Of a DNA stretch of 64,000 nt, positions 48,401 through 60,940 are shown one piece after another; within the stretch, counting starts at the first letter, position 1; each line of letters starts with the position of its first letter. The position numbers and the translations under genes were made by a program. Source of the stretch: Petrosia ficiformis (Eukaryota > Porifera > Demospongiae > Haplosclerida > Petrosiidae); assembly GCA_947044365.1 (NCBI GenBank), contig OX345642.1:6301507-6365506 (forward strand). Reading direction: 5' to 3'. The notes under the pieces were generated by a model. The model saw nothing but the letters and a program-made list of their open reading frames with translations, made no database searches and was not told the DNA's origin.

Positions 48401-51400
48401 AGTTTAGGATTGGGACTTTCATTTACATGTACAGTACTGTACAATGAATCTCTTTTTTAAATCTCTGTAGTCTTCAACTGCCATTCTCTGTGGAGCCTCT
48501 TCCCTTCATCTCTCCAACCACACCCATCTCTCCTCTGGATAACACTCTCCTCAGATCTAGACCTGTAAGGGATCGACTCTCTCTACACTATGCTATATCC
48601 ATTGCTGGAGGTATTGATGAGGTCCAGTGTGAAATTTCGCCTAAGGGTCTGAGTTTGGATCAATGTAAAGTGAAATTCAGTACAAATTCACTAAAAGATG
48701 ATCAAATTGGAGTTCTATTTGATCTCCAGTCTATAGTATACACAAGACCCAATGTAATGATTAGTGCTATTAATAGTAACACTAATGAAGAGGGTTTGGT
48801 CTCATTTGATGCAATCACTTCTCAGTTTCAAATAGCCTCTACTGTACATACAATTGAACACAAGTCCACATGTACACAAATCAACTCCACACATTCTAAT
48901 ACATGTACTCTACCTGTTGAAATATTTAGTATAAAGAGTATGTTTCAGAATTATCTCTCTATCAAACCCAAAGACAAAACTGACCGTCATAAACTCTCAA
49001 CTATCTTTAAACTTTTGTCTGACCTTCTTGATTCGTCATGTGATCCCTGTAATTTGATTGGTCAAGCTGATATCCAATGGCTTTTACATGAAGTAACCAA
49101 TGAGAAAGCTGTGTGTATATCAATACTAAAAACTTATCTTAGTACGACTGATTTGGATGAACATTACAGGTATGTACATGTACATTAGAGCTGAAATAAA
49201 GGTATGTACATTAGGGCTGAAATGAAGGTATGTACATGTACATTAGGGCAAGTTACATGTATGCACATGTACATTAGAGCTGAATGTACATGTACATTAG
49301 GACTGAAATGAAGGTACATGTATGTACATGTATATGTACATTAGAGCTGAAATGAAGATATGTACATGTACATTAGAGCAAGGTACATGTATGTACATGT
49401 ACATTAGGGCTGAAATGAATGCTACATGTACTTTTGGCATCTGAATATTCATTTTATTAATTGCCATGTAGCCTTGAGAGGTTGATCATTTCATTGTCAT
49501 GTGACCTTGAGCAGTTGATCATTTTATTGTCATGTGACCGAGCAGTTGATTTTTTTTATTGTCATGTGACATTGAGCGATTGATCATATCATTGCCATGT
49601 GACCTTGAGTGGTTGATCATTTTATTGTCGTGATCTTGAGTGTTGACAATTTTTTTATTTTTTAGGGAACTTATTGAGACAATGTTGATATTTTACACAT
49701 CCCTAATGATGAAGTCTTTTACTCGTCATGTCTTCTCTCTTCCTCTCTTCGATGTTCTTCATCACTTGCTTTGTGTAGTTAGTAAACAAGAGAGCTATGA
49801 CCTACCATTGTTACAACATGGACTACAATGCTTATTACATGTTACTGCCAAAACAAGGTACATGTACATGTACATGTATTACCTTTAATCCATGAATAGC
49901 CAGGTCAATATTATTGAATAGCTGGTTTTTTTCACGGACATAAAAATTTGAGAAAACTGTTCCATTAGCAATGTATTTCATGCATAATTTCAAACCATGA
50001 TTGCAGTCAATTGAAGAATGTGTTAATACATTTTCGTGGGATGTTATTTACACGTTCTTCAATCAACTGCGAAATTAAGTGAAAATAAATTCTCCACGAA
50101 AAATATCCGCATTATAGTACTAATTATCAACTGATCCATTTTAGTTTTGGTAACCCAATTTAGCCCTTTTTATAGAGCACATGGCTATCCCTATATCATT
50201 GTTTTATACACATGTACTATAGTTAGTAACTTAGTATCATAAACATACATGTGTTTATTGTGTTATACACAATGTATTATACTCCTGTTGTTAGATTCTA
50301 TCATGTGGATACTGTTCATCAAACTGAATGGATGAAACTATGTATAGATGTGATGAATACATTGAGACAAGTGTGTGTCTGTGTCTGTTTCTGTGTCTGT
50401 GTGTGTCTATTTGTCTGTATGTGACTATGTATATGAATCCTTTACTACATGTACATGCATGTGCGATGCATGTCTGCGTACCTGTACATGTAAATGTGTA
50501 TGTCCTGTGCGTGTGTGTTTACATGTACATGTACATGTACATGTATACATCTTCATGTACAGTATGTACATGTACAGGTATCTGTGTACATTTGTATATC
50601 TCGAGTTCTCTCCTGTAATTCCATTATAGATATTGTGGTCACTGTTATCAGGAAGAGGAACCATGTTTACTTCATTCATGGGTAAAGGAGCAACAAAAGA
50701 TGCTGCTCTCTCACTCTCTCACCTCCTATATGTTACCTCTCAAATCTCTATCAATAAGGTAATGTTTTATGAAGTACATGTACATATGATTTATCTGTGT
50801 GTCATGTATACATGTACATGTATTCATGTACATGTAATGTGTATCTTAATGTATAGGATTGGTTGATAACATGGTTGAATTCATCATCATACACATTAGT
50901 GTGGTTGCACTCTTTACTTCATGATAGAGAACCTGAGGTTAGAATGAGTTATGAAAATAAATATTTCAGTCATGTACATTACTATAGTCATTCATATTCT
51001 AAATTTCATTTATTCTGTGACTTCTACATGTATATTTCATGTAAATGGAAAAGATTATACATGTATTTATGTATATATATATAAATGCACATGTACATGT
51101 AATTGAGGTGTCAATGTACATGTATATACATGTATTTTCTAGTCTAGAAACACTTTTTACCTTCCCAATGTACATGCACATGTAGGTTTGTTATGCTGGT
51201 TACAATATCCTAACCTGTCTATGTTCTCAACCTGCTTCTTCCTCACTTATAATCTCTTCATGGACTGATATGCACACACATGGTCTGTTTGGGGCTTGTA
51301 TTGATACTGGACTAGACCAAAATGAATCTGAACTCATTAGACAACAGGTACATGTACATGTAGCATGCTGGACACATGAATTTTCATGTACATGCATATT

Positions 51401-54400
51401 GTACATGTATGTACAGTAATTGAATTACATATTCAATGACACCTCAATTACATGTACATGTACATGTACATTTGTAATTGAGGTGTCATTGAGATACACT
51501 ATACATGCATGTACATGTACTGATTATGTAATTAATTTAATGTATAAATACATTTAGTCATTTAGTGTGTTAGTGAGTCTTCTCAGAACATGTCATGAAT
51601 ACAACTTATTGGACACTCTAATACATGCACATCAACAAGATGAGGTATATTATATGTAATAATGTTATGTAAGGGACAACTACATGTACATAACATTTGG
51701 ATACAGGTTGTATATATACATGTAATTACATGTACATGTACTTGTGTATGTAATCTACATGTGCATTGTGAGTATACAATGTACATGTATGTCAATAAAA
51801 AGTCACCATACAGTACAGTAATTACTCAGTAATTTCATTTCCACAGTATGATTATAGTTCAACAGTAGTTTTGATAGTAATTGGTGTGCTTGTCAATTCA
51901 TGTAGTGAGATAGTAATTACTATACTATATAATGACTATATGTACATGTACATGTACGGTGACTTTTTATCAGCATATACTTGTACATGTACAGTACCTG
52001 TACTTCTAAGTAGTACTATAGTACTATTCTATACTGTGATCATATTAATGTGTAAATTCCCTTTACATTTGTATGTGATAACGTAGTACTATGGTGTAAT
52101 ACTGTGTAGTACATTTGAAGTACACTCCCAAAGTACACTGTAGTCTATGGAAGTACAGTGATAATATGTAAACTTAATAATGTCAGGTACATGTACATGT
52201 ACAATATACACATGTATGTACATGTAATATAATTTTGTGTAGACTGAGTCTTCATTTTCTGGAAGTTCAGCTATATCACTAATACTTCAAGATGGAGGAG
52301 TCAAGCAAGCTTTTAATATTCATTTGAAACACTACATCTTCTCAATGGAACAATTCTTACTATCAAAACCTGTCAAACAAGTTTTAGAATCTGGTCTAAT
52401 AATGAAACAAGCCCCAACTCATCAAGGAACAGATATACATGTACTAGATAATACTTCAAATCCCATTTCTGAATTAAAACAGCTCTTTTCAGAATTCCAC
52501 TCAACCAGCCAACCTCAATTTCTCTTATCCATTTGTCAATTTTTATCCACCAGTATATGTGTGTGTCCTGGAGCTGTGAAATATGATATAGTGAATAAAG
52601 ATATAATGGAGTTATTAATCAGGTATTGATAATGCACTATGATTAATTATTTGGGTGGGTGGGGTTATATGATACTGCATGTAAATGTACATGTATACAT
52701 GTACGTATGTGTGTATAAGTACATGTACATGTGTATAAGTACACCGAATGTCCATGTACATGTACATGTACATGTGTATAAGTACACTGAATGTCCATGT
52801 ACATGTACATGTACATGTGTACAAGTACACTGAATGTACATGTGTATAAGTACACTGAATGTACATGTATATGAAATGTTTATGTAACATTGATGTCAAA
52901 TTACATGTACCATTCACACACACACACACACACATTTCACACAGGATATTGAGTGACTATCTAATGAGTATTATAATTCTTTTGTATCAAAAGAAAGTAA
53001 TACAGTAAGCAGTTTTTGATGCATTGTGTTGTACATGTACATGTGTCTATTGATATGAGATTGTTTATGTATGGATTAATGTATAATTGTAGTATACACA
53101 TGTACATGTACACAATGTACATGTGTTTAAATAGATCTTTAGATATGAGATTGTTTCTGTATGGATTAATGTATAATTGTAGTATACATGTACACAATGT
53201 ACATGTGTTTAAATAGATCTATTAATTCTTTAGATATGAGATTGTTTCTATATGGATTAATGTATAATTGTAGTATACATGTACACAATGTACATGTGTT
53301 TAAATAGATTTATTAATTCATTAGATATGAGATTGTTTCTATATGGATTGATGTATATACTGAAGCTGTTGGTTTGTTACAATGTTGTGTGAATGAGGAG
53401 CACAACTTTCATGAAAATATTGTAGAGAAGTCTTGCCTAAATTCATTGAAACTGCTACAATTTGGAGCACAAGTCCCACCAGGTACTGTACATATACATA
53501 TACATGTACATGTACTGTACAGTGTAAACAGCCAGTCATACAGAACATTGTCCTATAAATCTAGTGAATGTCCAGTAAATTGAAACTGAACTGTATACAA
53601 CATACAGTACATGTACATGTATATGGTGAGCCAGACAAGAGTGATGAAAAAGATCAATATGTCCAGTAATTGGCTCAATGTTTCCACACCCATGGATGTA
53701 TATTTCATTCAGAACATGTGGCCTCGTGTGATTTGTGGCATGTAACTAGTGCTTACCTTTAATCACTCGCTATAAGTATGTAAGTATCCATGCAAGGACC
53801 TTTTAGTTAAAACTAAAACCCTTTTAGTAAGCCTAATATCAATTTAGTTAATTGAACTATAACTAAACTAAAAGTTTGAGAAGCTAGTCATACTATAACT
53901 ATTAGTTATAGTTATAGTTAACTAATACAACACTAATGTACTCCTGAAGTCTAGTATAGACATCACTGGACATCACTTGTGCTTTCATTTCAACACACTT
54001 GAATAATTTCTCTCCATTTTCTTTCTTCCAGAGTGCTCTGAAACATATAATCGGTTAAGTTCTCATGTAGTTCTGTTAGTACGAACATACTTATGTACTG
54101 AGAGAAAACCTTATATTACTGAATGTGTACTATCAACACTGATCTGTAATTGGAACAGTTTCACAGGTACATGTAAGATATATTTGTAATATCATCAAAT
54201 AGAGATGGCTCTTACTAATGTACTGTATATACATGTACATGTCATATTTGACATTCCAAACTAAAGTTATGAACATTTTTCTGAGTTCATGAATGCCTCA
54301 TGATGAACATGAACGACCTTTATTAAGCTCAATTTCACTTCAACATGATTATACTTTAACACTCTTCTTTATCTAATAGATTTATTGTGCAATAGTCTAA

Positions 54401-56909
54401 CATCTTCAACTTTAGAAATCTCACCTCAACATTCTTCTCCTCCTCCTCTGATATTACTGAAAGAATCTCTCGTACTTTTATGCACTGTCCTTTCTACTCT
54501 TCGTCTGACCAGCCGCCAACCACATGACAGTCACATGATGCATACATTAGCACAGACGCTCCGTGAACTCTTGGATGGCAAGAGTTCTTCAACTAACAAT
54601 TGTCAAGATTTAAAAACCATGCCAGGAAGACGAAGGAGTGGTGACAGAAAACAAACTGGTTTTAAAATTTGCAATGAATCCATTGAATCAACAAAGACTA
54701 TTGAGTATCAAAGAAATAAAATTGAACATTGTAAAGATAAATCTTCAACGTTGGAAATGAAGAGTATTAAATGTAATGACACTAATAATGATTCTTTAGG
54801 GGATGATATAACTCAAGCCACTTCAGGAATGATAGAATTGAGTTCTTATAACGAGAGATCCTCTGGTTGTGTCTCAGGATCAAAACTATGTACAATACTG
54901 ATTAAATCATATGATAATATATCATTGTTCACACAGTATGGAAAAGATGGACGAAGATCATTGAAAGAGCTATTAAGAATGTCATTAAGTCTGTTAGTAG
55001 CTAGCAGTACTACTGCTAAAGAAACTGCATTGAAAGGTCTGTTATACTATGTACATGTACTTATGATGGTCAGTGTACATGTACATATGTACACTGTATA
55101 TGATGTACATATAATGGTTGGTGTAAAATGTACATGTACATGTATGTACATGTACACTATAATGTACATGTACATGTACAAGATAATACATGACTACATA
55201 TACACATGTAATATAACAGTGATAGTCAGTGTACACTGTATATCATGTACATGTACATGATATACAGTAGTGATCTGTGTACAATGTACATGTACATACA
55301 TGTACATGTATGTATGTACATGTACAAGATAATACATGTAAATGTATGATAATATCTAGATGTGTCCTGAGATATGATATCATTACATGGAAGTAATGCA
55401 TATATTTATGTGGCTGAAGATACATTTACAGATGTAATGTACATGTATATGTGGGTGTAACTGGTACAGTGTATATCTACATGTACACATGTAATGTATA
55501 TGTGGGTGTAACTGGCACAGTGTATATCTACATGTACACATGTAATGTATATGTGGGTGTAACTGGTACAGTGTATATCTACATGTACACATGTAATGTA
55601 TATGTGGGTGTAACTAGTACAGTGTATATCTACATGTACACATGTAATGTATAGTGGGTGTAACTGGTACAGTGTATATCTACATGACATGTACATGTAC
55701 ACATGTAATGTATATGTGGGTGTAACTGGTATATCTAGGTGAAGATACATGTATACATGTATCTGATTATTATTATAGGTACATGTACATGTATAATTAT
55801 GATGGATACAGTTGTCAGTGCCACTAGTACAAGTACACTTGCATGTAGTTTCAAATCATCATGAGAGTAAATATTACTTGTCATTACTTGTATGTAATAT
55901 CTATTATATACATGTACATATATTATAGCTGGTATTATATATACATGTACATATATTATAGCTGGTATTATATATACATGTACATATATTATAGCTGGTA
56001 TTATATATACATGTACATATATTATAGCTAGTATTATATATACATGTACATATATTATAGCTGGTATTATATATACATGTACATATATTATAGCTGGTAT
56101 TATATATACATGTACATATATTGTAGCTGGTATTATATATACATCTACATATATTATAGCTGGTATTATATATACATGTACATATATTATAGCTGGTATT
56201 ATATATACATGTACATATATTGTAGCTGGTTTATTGGAGTCAACTATAGACAGTATGAGGACATTACATACTAAACTCAGTCTAAGGTTTGTAGAACAAC
56301 CTTCATCAAGAAGAAAGGTATGGCTTTTATATACATACATGTACATACAATAACAGTAACTATACTTCACTGTACACTGTACAAAGCAATACAGTACAGT
56401 ACAATGCAATACAGTAAAATACAATACAGTACAATACAATACAGTAAAATACAATACAGTACAATACATTACAATACAATACAATACAGTACTTTACAAT
56501 ACAGTACAGTACAATATAATACAGTACAATATACACATGTAAGTACATTCCAATACAGTATTGTACAGTAAAATACAGTACAGTAAGCATATATGTACAT
56601 GTACATCAAAATTGAACTTATATTGTATGTACAAGTAGTATACATATACATATACATATAGCTACATGTACATGTAACTATCTGGTTATTAAGAAATACA
56701 TGTATGTTTCTGTTTACCACAGGTATCACAAGAAATGACTCATCTTATTAGAAATATGGAATTTCTTCAGAATTTCCTCTACAGATCAATATTAATCAAA
56801 GTGAGTATAGTATGACAATAATGACCAATTTCATATACATGTAGTTATAGTTTAGTTAACTAAAAGTCAAAATACCGGTTTTAGATATACATGATGTTAT
56901 CGGAGATGT

Positions 56910-56940
<31 letters not shown>

Positions 56941-59900
56941 CACCTGAGGCAATGGAAAAATGAAAATGAGAGTTGCCTCAGGTGTACATGTACATGTAGT
57001 TATAGTAAACAACACTAGAGTATAGCTTCATGAATAATGAGTTTCCCACTTGTGTGTATTTCATGTACATATCATTATTATTACATGTGTGTTACAGGTA
57101 CATGTACAATGTACATGTGCATTTTATTCTTAACTAGCATGCAGCCGTGAAGTCTAGTCTAGTTAGTATAATTCTTAACATGTGGTCACTATGTGCTGTC
57201 AATGAAACACTATTAAGAGCTGCTCTCAACTTATTAATTATATTCACTGCCCATTGTCATGAAGGTTAATTTCTCTTGATTAAAATACACTATTTTTACA
57301 TGATCCATACACCCATCTATCCACTATCCATCCATCCATTCATCCATTTGTCTATCCATTCATCCTTTCATCTACCCACTCATCCATCCATCCACTATCC
57401 ATCCATCTGTCCAGTATCCATCCATTCATCAATCTGTCTATCCACCCATCCATCCATCCACTATCCATCCATTCATCAATCTGTCTACCCACCCATCCAT
57501 CCATCCATCCATTCATCAATCTGTCTACCCATCCATCCATCCATCCATTCATCAATCTGTCTACCCATCCATCCATCCATCCATTCATCAATCTGTCTAC
57601 CCATCCATCCATCCATCCATCCATCCACTATCCATCCATTCATCAACCTGTCTATCCATTCATCCTTTCATCTACCCACCCATCCATCCATCCTCCATTA
57701 TCCATCCATCCATCCCTTCATCCATCCATGTATTCATCCAGTCCATTCATTACTTCATCACATGTATATACTTGTAATCATTCAATCTTTAGCTCAAGTA
57801 TCACTCACAGCTCATACTAAACAAGGCAGTAGTCTACTTCAACACATCATAAAAACAGGGTCTCTATATTTAACAAGTCATAACAGCTGTATCACATCAA
57901 GACAAAGAAGTCCTCATTATCCTGCACTAGTAGACATATTTGCTCTACTCAGTAACTGTGTATTCTCTCAGGAATGCAGAGGAACATTGAAAAAGGTTAG
58001 TCATTCACCCATATATCTAAAATAATAATATATCTAAAATAATACTAGATGAATGAGTAATTAATGGCCATTCACGTTCACCATGACCTCAGAAAAATGT
58101 TCATAACTTTAGTTTGGAATCCCCAAAAATCTTTTTTCCTGCACCATTTTTGTATACCCATTCTTTTATGTATATACAATTTCCATTTCTCACTGAGTTA
58201 CAGTATAATCATGTATTAACCTTATGACATTAAACTATACACTATAGTACATATAAGTTATTGAGTTACAGTATAATCATGTATTAACCTTATGACATTA
58301 AACTATATACTATATTACATATAAGTTATTAAGTTACAGTATAATCATGTATTAACCTTATGACATTAAACTATACATATAGTACATATAAGTTATTAAG
58401 TTACAGTATAATCATGTATTAACCTTATGACATTAAACTATACACTATAGTACATATAAGTTATTAAGTTACAGTATAATCATGCATTAACCTTATGACA
58501 TTAAACTATACATATAGTACATATAAGTTATTAAGTTACAGTATAATCATCTATTAACCTTATGACATTAAACTATACATATAGTACATATAAGTTATTA
58601 AGTTACAGTATAATCATGTATTAACCTTATGAAATTAAACTATACACTATATTACAATTTATTATAATACAAATTAATGTTATTGTTATGCTAGTGTATT
58701 CAATACAAGTCATTATGATTATATTCTCTGTTCTTGTAGACAAATTTTCTCACTTCTTTTCTTTCCATTAACCCCAAAACTGATTCTCTGTCTAGCACAA
58801 GAGGTTCACTCACTCCTCTTTGGCTTCAATTGTTAGTTAATCTTACATTTTCTTCTGAGGGACAAGCCCTTGTAGCTAGACTACCAGGTACCATGTACTG
58901 TATGTTTGTATGTACATGTACATGTATACATATATATATATATATAGTATATTAATCAAAGTAATACTGTCATTCACATGTGTAAGAGTATCATTTGTGT
59001 TGGCATAGTTGTTACAGACTTGATCACAGCTTCTATTTATTCAACAGGTGTCATAGATGTTCTGATTGATATATGGACTCATTCCAATACTCGTTGCTAT
59101 AGTAACCTGTGTCTACTAGTAATCAGAAACCAGTGTTTCTATCAACCAACAAAACCACTACTTGCTAGCAATGGTATTAATATGTGTAGTAAAGAAGAGT
59201 TCAAACATTATCTAGGTCTCCTCATATTAGAAGGGGTTACTGTTATAGTTAAAGAGATTTGAATAGAACACTTATACTAATTTAACAGTATGAATTAGAG
59301 TCTATAACTGTATCCTATCATATTGATCGTGCGCCCTACTAGGGTATAAATGTTCCCCTCCACACATGTCTCCACATTCAGTGAAATATTTGAGGACACT
59401 TTAGAAGATGATAGGACCCATTTGTCCCAAACCTCTCCCTCCCCCCCCTGTCTCTAAGCAATGATGAGACCTTGCTGTGTGCCTAATGTAGTATATTTGT
59501 TATCTATACATGTACACTGTAAAATTTAAGTGGTTATTTTAATCCTCATTTGCAGTTTCAATAATATACTATCTTCCCGAGACTACATGTATATAAATCA
59601 ATTACTGATTTCTTTCTTGTTAAGTAATGTTTACAGGTAGTAATTCAAGTATTCGATCACTGTTTGGGGTCATAACCATATCAACTGTATGGCAGGCAGT
59701 GATTAAATCTATTATGACTAATTAGCCACACTACTTAGTACTTAGTCCCATTACAGGGATACCACCATGGTGTATATCTACATGTACACATGTAATGTAT
59801 ATGTGAGTGTAAGTTACACCCACATAATATAATACATTACATGTGTACATGTAGATATACACTGTACCAGTTACACCGTGTAACTGGTACAGTGTATATC

Positions 59901-60785
59901 TACATGTACACATGTAATGTATATGCGGGTGTAACTGGTACAGTGTATATCTACATGTACACATGTAATGTATATGTGGTGTAACTGGTATATCTAATTG
60001 AAGATACATGTACAAGTAGTGTGACTGATTAGCCACACTACTTAGTACTTAGTCCCAAACCACAGGGATACCACCATGATATAGCCACAATAACACAAGG
60101 GATGTTGTTTTTTATTATAAGTACATACTAATTACTCTAAATGAGTAGGTAACATCCCTTGTTTTCGTGATAGTAATACACTACCTATAATGATGATAAC
60201 TGTATTACTGTATTACTATGCTTTTTATGACATGTACTTTATATACTACTCAATATAGATCAAATGGGACTAGTACTAGCAGGAAAAACAAATCAGCATA
60301 AAATTTAAGTGGAAAATAGAATTGCATTGAAAGTTAAAATAACCTATACTTTCTACTGTGTAGTCACAGTTTCTAGTGATATTTCTATTATAATTTCGCT
60401 AATAGAACGAGTGCTAATGATTTTTGCTGAATGTATCAGATCACATGATTTTCACATGATCATTACAGCTGCTTCTGGTATCTGGGCTTTATTGTACAAC
60501 TGTACAAAGGTATAGAAATTAATTAATAGATTATTTGAATGGAATAGAATTATTCATTATTTAGTTGAGATCTCAATTACGACACGTTCGATTACATGAA
60601 ATATTATATGAAGTTTCATCATCAGTTAAAAATGAAGGTGAGGCTTATAGAATCTTTATAAGTAGTTGTAATGCTCTCTTTCTATCTACCTCTCAGGTTT
60701 TTCATCTGAACTATCTCTTCATAATTCAAAACTCTTATCAAAGAATATTAATAATGCTCTCTCACTCCTAGGAGTTCAAAATTAA
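39260..60785 (+). CDS. RTTN: Rotatin, large armadillo-repeat centriole/basal-body protein
   Basis: Rotatin is needed for centriole elongation and cilia. I traced 35 exons with consistent phase: 39260-39386, 40105-40292, 40783-41375, 41492-41603, 41853-42326, 42676-42852, 43121-43258, 43684-43871, 44231-44342, 45115-45348, 46053-46180, 46453-46648, 47038-47137, 47243-47470, 48170-48311, 48471-49169, 49666-49857, 50295-50370, 50630-50758, 50857-50937, 51186-51347, 51558-51644, 52243-52622, 53325-53482, 54032-54166, 54380-55036, 56226-56317, 56723-56800, 57138-57264, 57793-57995, 58740-58887, 59048-59173, 60364-60509, 60565-60637, 60697-60785. They total 6975 nt, or 2324 residues, close to vertebrate RTTN. 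The N-terminal domain is diagnostic ([16 protein letters not shown]), as is the C-terminal block ending Trp-Ala-Leu-Leu-Tyr-Asn. Exon 3 is Ser/Thr-rich. The last intron (59 nt) is the least certain. Confidence 0.9.
39392..39432. repeat. TA dinucleotide microsatellite
   Basis: A pure AT/TA run of about 40 bp just inside RTTN intron 1. Confidence 0.95.
40477..40680. mobile_element. MITE with CAGTGTTTTTGATAAG ends, copy 3
   Basis: Third family member, in RTTN intron 2. Its ends are CAGTGTTTTTGATAAG and TATCAAAAACTCTG and its body matches 21155-21323 closely. Confidence 0.75.
44408..44850. repeat. 443-bp inverted palindrome built on a SINE
   Basis: The left arm starts AATGCTATAGTACATATACA and the right arm ends with its reverse complement. 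The arms match through the ACATGT runs, a unique AATTCTGAAGTGTTGATATG stretch and a SINE tail, meeting at CACTCTGTACAGAGTG near 44636-44651. The left arm has about 25 extra bases of SINE sequence. Immediately right of the palindrome the rest of the same minus-strand SINE head resumes (GCTCTACCAACTGAGCTACC at 44851), so the right arm is an insertion that split the SINE. It lies in RTTN intron 9. Confidence 0.85.
44851..44905 (-). mobile_element. Detached SINE tRNA-like head
   Basis: The A-box half of the tRNA-like head (complement CCAACTGAGCTACCAAGGCAG) plus the GGCAGGGTCCGAATC leader also seen upstream of the full SINE at 25380-25400. It is the missing part of the SINE at about 44555-44644. 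Confidence 0.75.
52700..52935. repeat. GTATAAGTACACTGAATGTC minisatellite and CA run
   Basis: Four or so copies of a 37-52-bp unit combining ACATGT runs with GTGTATAAGTACACTGAATG, followed by a CA run at 52916-52932, in RTTN intron 23. Confidence 0.75.
53045..53324. repeat. Three extra copies of the RTTN exon-24 acceptor junction
   Basis: GATATGAGATTGTTT, the first bases of exon 24, occurs at 53052, 53142, 53233 and at the real site 53324, a period of 90-91 bp. The copies carry the intron end as well (AG before ATATGAG in three of the four) plus about 35 bp of exon. They diverge by GTATGGATTAATGTATAA, which puts a stop in the exon frame, so use of an upstream copy would truncate the protein. 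Confidence 0.85.
55436..55740. repeat. 51-bp minisatellite, RTTN intron 26
   Basis: Unit GTGGGTGTAACTGGTACAGT plus TATATCTACATGTACACATG and a short join; starts at 55451, 55502 and 55553 show an exact 51-bp period. About five units. The same unit appears at 59766-59998 and 62896-63480. Confidence 0.9.
55905..56225. repeat. 33-bp minisatellite made of the RTTN exon-27 splice acceptor
   Basis: Nine units ending TATAG-CTGGTATTATATAT precede the true TTGTAG-CTGGT of exon 27. The TAG triplets lie at 55926, 55959, 55992, 56025, 56058, 56091, 56124, 56157, 56190 and the real one at 56223, every 33 bp without an indel. Each unit therefore carries an acceptor-like TAG. Read in the exon-27 phase, every unit is 11 sense codons with no stop. 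Confidence 0.92.
56385..56585. repeat. TACAG/AATAC microsatellite in RTTN intron 27
   Basis: Irregular tandem TACAGTACAATACAATACAG repeats of about 200 bp. They resemble the complement of the TACTG array in INTS2 intron 22. Confidence 0.85.
56888..56990 (-). mobile_element. SINE tail fragment
   Basis: ATGATGTTATCGGAGATGTA, AAAG microsatellite, GACACCTGAGGCAATGG and its inverted partner TTGCCTCAGGTG, then ACATGT repeats. The whole tRNA-like head is missing. It lies in RTTN intron 28. Confidence 0.7.
57310..57740. repeat. ATCC-rich minisatellite
   Basis: CCATCCATCCATCC tracts broken by ATTCATCAATCTGTCTACCC, repeating roughly every 36-60 bp in RTTN intron 29. Open frames on both strands are repeat by-products. 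Confidence 0.9.
58190..58660. repeat. 67/68-bp tandem repeat, seven units
   Basis: CAGTATAATCATGTATTAAC starts at 58201, 58269, 58337, 58404 and 58472, then about twice more, in RTTN intron 30. One copy of the same unit lies inverted at about 18825-18890 in INTS2 intron 21, so the array probably grew from a dispersed element. Confidence 0.88.
59534..60299. mobile_element. DNA-transposon-like insertion flanked by 13-bp direct repeats
   Basis: AAAATTTAAGTGG occurs at 59521-59533 and again at 60300-60312, bracketing the insert. The insert is homologous to 34980-35445 and carries the TGATTTCTTTCTTG/CAAATCAGCAT terminal pair internally. A 51-bp minisatellite block (59766-59998) has expanded inside it, partly in opposite orientation. 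It lies in RTTN intron 32. A 13-bp target duplication is long for a DNA transposon, so the class is uncertain. Confidence 0.6.
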
Positions 60786-60940
60786 CTACAAATTTTATTT
60801 TTAATTATTACATTATAAAATATTAATGATTAAACTAGCCACTTTAGTGTTGTTTCAGTTAACTAAATTACAGTAATAACTATAATAAAATGAAAATTGG
60901 CCATAATGGCACTTTCAGTTAACTCTAACTAAGCGTCAAC

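Noticed and set aside
55436..55740. A CRISPR-like array or repeat-protein gene from the 51-bp units
   Set aside because: The units are contiguous with no unique spacers, in a eukaryotic intron; open frames exist on both strands because 51 is divisible by three.
57276..57624. Pro-Ser-Ile-His and Met-Asp-Gly-Trp repeat proteins
   Set aside because: They are translations of the ATCC minisatellite inside an RTTN intron.
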